Source: an uncultured Latescibacterota bacterium (lineage in GTDB: Bacteria > Latescibacterota > UBA2968 > UBA8231). Taken from it: 64,000 bases of DNA. The position numbers and the translations under genes are program-made. The stretch spans positions 4,348,049 to 4,412,048 of the forward strand of contig OY282352.1 in NCBI GenBank assembly GCA_958295495.1, given 5' to 3'. Positions 61,841-64,000 of the stretch are shown here, in pieces (the first letter of the stretch is position 1; every line of letters begins with the position of its first letter). The notes below the pieces were generated by a model. The model saw nothing but the letters and a program-made list of their open reading frames with translations. It made no database searches and was not told where the DNA came from.

Positions 61841-61923
61841 TTCCGTCCAGACCAAACGAGCTTCGCCAACTGCTCAAGAGTATCCGTCCTATGGGTACAA
61901 TCAGGAGGTTGATGGATGACTGA
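61837..61923 (+). CDS. 28-codon ORF bridging the 641-aa gene and the helicase
   Basis: The ATG at 61837 overlaps the preceding TGA (ATGA) and has AGGAG just before it. It encodes MIPSRPNELRQLLKSIRPMG then TIRRLMDD and stops at 61923, eight bases inside the helicase gene, whose own AGGAGG lies within this ORF. Both overlaps suggest translational coupling. It may be only a coupling device or a true microprotein. Confidence 0.4.
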   Translation: MIPSRPNELRQLLKSIRPMGTIRRLMDD

Positions 61924-64000
61924 GGCAAACGACATACGACAATGGCCCGAGAGGATTCGCCAACGTTATGAAAATTATCTGAAAACCTCCTTCTACTTCA
62001 AGGATCCGAGCCTGCGGGAATCCTTCCAATCCGCGCTGAAGGAGGAAGACAGTCTATTGAAGGGTCCGTTTCCCGAATCGGCCCGTGGCTTCAAACAGGG
62101 CCTGAATGCGCGGGCATTGGCGCAAGAGTGCTTTCCCGACCGGAGCGAAGGTCTTTTCCCGGCGCTGATTGACCGGCGTTTGTACATGCACCAGGAGTGC
62201 GCCGTGCGGGCCACGCATGTGGACCAACAGAACATTGTCGTCGCCACCGGCACCGCCAGTGGCAAGACGGAGAGTTTTCTGTACCCGATTCTGTTCGAGT
62301 TGTACCGCCAACATCTCGCGGGCGAACTGGAGGAAGCAGGGGTACGAGCCATGATACTGTACCCGATGAACGCACTTGCCAATGACCAACGCGAGCGCCT
62401 TGGAAGGATTTGCAAGGACTTAAATGAGACAGGATCGGGATTTCGACCCACGTTCGGGCAGTACATCGGCCAGACACCGGAAAACAGCAAAGATAATAAT
62501 TGGCGCAATGCCACTGCGCGGGCAGAGGAACGCTTACCCGGCGAACTGGTCTTTCGCGAGGAGATGCGAGGCACACCGCCGCACATCCTGCTGACCAACT
62601 ACTCCATGCTGGAATACCTGCTCATTCGTCCCGACGACAGCCCGCTGTTCGATGGCGACCGGGGTACGCGCTGGCAGTTCATCGTGCTCGATGAGGCGCA
62701 CCAGTATCGCGGTGCCAAGGGCATGGAGATGGGCATGCTGATTCGGCGTCTCAAGCAGCGGTTGCGCGATGGCGGGCGCAAAGACCCGTTTCGCTGCATC
62801 GCCACTAGTGCCACCCTTTCCTCCGGCGAGGGCGAAAAAGAAAAGAAAACGGTGGCCGAGTTCGCCGGAGAACTTTTTGGCGAGCCCTTCTCGGTGCTTG
62901 GGGTGATTTTCGGCGAGTCCGAGCAGACAGACGCAGGCCAACGGCCGCAGCGTTATCACGCCTTCCTGCGTGCGCTGGAAGGGGCATTTCTGGTTCATCG
63001 AGACGGTGCAGACACCGTTGTGTTGAATCGCAAAGGCGAGATGGATGACGGTTCTACCGCGAAACCGTTGGAAGTCGCGCTGTGCCGCGAGTGCGGGCAG
63101 CACTATTACGTTGGCCGGGAGAGAGGCGGAAAGCTGCAAGAAGCTGTTCGCGACCCCAGCCAGTCTGACTTCGGCGTGGACTACTACCTGCCATTGGACG
63201 ATGGGGCAACGCACCTTCTGTGCAGGTGCTGCGGTGCGCTCTCCACATCCGCTCCTGTGTGCGATTGTGAAGCAGCAATTCGAGTCAAGAAGTGCGAGTC
63301 TCACAAAGATCACCCCGATCAACTCAAGCAGTGCGAGACCTGCGGCTATAATCGCGGTGGTATCGGCGACCCCGTGCAGGAGATCGTACACGGCTCTGAC
63401 GGACCAAACGCCGTCATCGCGACCGCCTTGCACGAGTTGCTGCCGGAAGAAGGGCGCAAGGTGCTGGCGTTTGCCGACAGCCGTCAGGAAGCCGCGTTCT
63501 TTGCTTGGTACGCTGAAGACTCCTACGAGAAGGTGCGCGATCGCAATCTGATGCTTCGTGCGATCAAAGACGGTCCGGCCGGTCTGCAAGGATTATCCAT
63601 TGACGACCTCAGAAACCGATTGCTCAAGCAATGGGATCGGGCCGGTCTGTTCAAAGGGTCGGATACTACGGAGAGCAAAAACCGCATGGTGCTAGTATCG
63701 ATCCTTCGCGAAGCACTGACGGATGAGAGAAGGCTGTCTCTGGCTGGCGTCGGTTTGGTCAAGTGGTGCGTCGAGATTCCTGATGACTTGACATTGCCGC
63801 AGGCAATGAGAAATCCGCCGTGGAATCTCACGGATGAGGAAGCGCACCGCCTGCTCGGGTATCTCTTGGACAGGTTGCGCCTGCACCGCGCCATGGGTTT
63901 GCCGGAAAGTGCCGGAGCTCCGGCATGGAACGATGTTTCGCCGTGGCCCCAACAAGCCTACGGTCTGGGGCCACCGGGCAGACGGCGGCACGTCTCCGAG
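61916..64000 (+). CDS. DEAD/DEAH-box helicase with mid-protein cysteine cluster (partial)
   Basis: Open from the ATG at 61916 (AGGAGG upstream) to the window end: 695 residues seen, C-terminus missing. LYMHQECAVRATHVDQQNIV (Q-motif region), VVATGTASGKTESFLYPILF (Walker A), MILYPMNALANDQRERLGRI (Ia), LLTNYSMLEYLLIRP, FIVLDEAHQYRGAKGMEMGM (DEAH) and CIATSATLSSGEGE (SAT). After motif III a zinc-type cluster follows: LCRECGQHYYVGRER, LLCRCCG, VCDCEAAIRVKKCE and CETCGYNRGG. KVLAFADSRQEAAFFAWYAE begins the second RecA domain. This layout fits the YprA/MrfA, DrmA and DpdJ-like large helicases of DNA repair and phage defence. Confidence 0.88.
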   Translation, partial: MTEANDIRQWPERIRQRYENYLKTSFYFKDPSLRESFQSALKEEDSLLKGPFPESARGFKQGLNARALAQECFPDRSEGLFPALIDRRLYMHQECAVRATHVDQQNIVVATGTASGKTESFLYPILFELYRQHLAGELEEAGVRAMILYPMNALANDQRERLGRICKDLNETGSGFRPTFGQYIGQTPENSKDNNWRNATARAEERLPGELVFREEMRGTPPHILLTNYSMLEYLLIRPDDSPLFDGDRGTRWQFIVLDEAHQYRGAKGMEMGMLIRRLKQRLRDGGRKDPFRCIATSATLSSGEGEKEKKTVAEFAGELFGEPFSVLGVIFGESEQTDAGQRPQRYHAFLRALEGAFLVHRDGADTVVLNRKGEMDDGSTAKPLEVALCRECGQHYYVGRERGGKLQEAVRDPSQSDFGVDYYLPLDDGATHLLCRCCGALSTSAPVCDCEAAIRVKKCESHKDHPDQLKQCETCGYNRGGIGDPVQEIVHGSDGPNAVIATALHELLPEEGRKVLAFADSRQEAAFFAWYAEDSYEKVRDRNLMLRAIKDGPAGLQGLSIDDLRNRLLKQWDRAGLFKGSDTTESKNRMVLVSILREALTDERRLSLAGVGLVKWCVEIPDDLTLPQAMRNPPWNLTDEEAHRLLGYLLDRLRLHRAMGLPESAGAPAWNDVSPWPQQAYGLGPPGRRRHVSE

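Overview
The window reads as GC-rich chromosome from an uncultured Gram-negative bacterium. Lipoprotein and Sec signal peptides point to a diderm cell. Three large secreted proteins end in a TPNGDG-type, FlgD-like C-terminal module, as often seen in the FCB/Latescibacterota/Poribacteria-like candidate phyla. Many Gfo/Idh/MocA oxidoreductases, a phytanoyl-CoA dioxygenase and mandelate-racemase relics fit the same kind of organism. The phylum is an inference; no rRNA, tRNA or CRISPR array was seen.

Layout. 1-3.4 kb: two tandem family-5 solute-binding proteins and a secreted alpha/beta hydrolase. 3.4-8 kb: a decayed strip, with a chimeric ribose-type ABC relic, an intact GTPase under a strong promoter, a nonsense-mutated small gene, a frameshifted TIR gene, and acetyltransferase and DUF433 remnants. 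8-15 kb: aldo/keto reductase, phosphoesterases, a D-2-hydroxyacid dehydrogenase, an MBL hydrolase, a HEPN/MNT toxin-antitoxin pair, an acetyltransferase and an oxidoreductase. 15-17.7 kb: a gene graveyard around an Rpn-type nuclease. 17.7-22 kb: a minus-strand envelope lipid operon (CDP-alcohol phosphatidyltransferase, UPF0104-like membrane protein, DUF3047, GT4). 22-27.5 kb: two large secreted proteins and an oxidoreductase. 27.6-28.5 kb: a two-gene membrane-protein/TIR unit. 29-32.4 kb: the ATP-grasp / alpha-E / transglutaminase operon. 33.4-38.7 kb: a sugar-acid catabolic operon resembling the non-phosphorylated fucose route (aldolase, oxidoreductase, oligogalacturonate-lyase-like protein, lactonase, aldo/keto reductase). 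38.7-40 kb: a damaged toxin-antitoxin locus and a truncated sigma factor. 41-50.6 kb: a defence island with a type III restriction-modification operon carrying a fused MNT-HEPN gene between mod and res, a DUF2971 gene clipped by a complete IS4-like element with 9-bp target duplication, and a helicase stub. 50.7-54 kb: dioxygenase, NorE-like oxidase subunit, and a NirB-like flavoprotein split by an AT-richer 340-bp insert. 54-59.7 kb: third large secreted protein, hydrolase, oxidoreductase, YdjM-like membrane protein. 59.8-64 kb: a candidate defence locus with an uncharacterised 641-aa protein and a large helicase running off the window, each preceded by a tiny overlapping ORF.

Two themes dominate. 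Housekeeping blocks (sugar catabolism, envelope lipid, secreted proteins) are intact. They alternate with conflict-system genes (GTPase+TIR, membrane protein+TIR, HEPN/MNT twice, type III RM, RelE-like, Rpn, helicase locus), many of them broken. Several breaks sit in short homopolymers, so some may be sequencing or assembly errors rather than biology.
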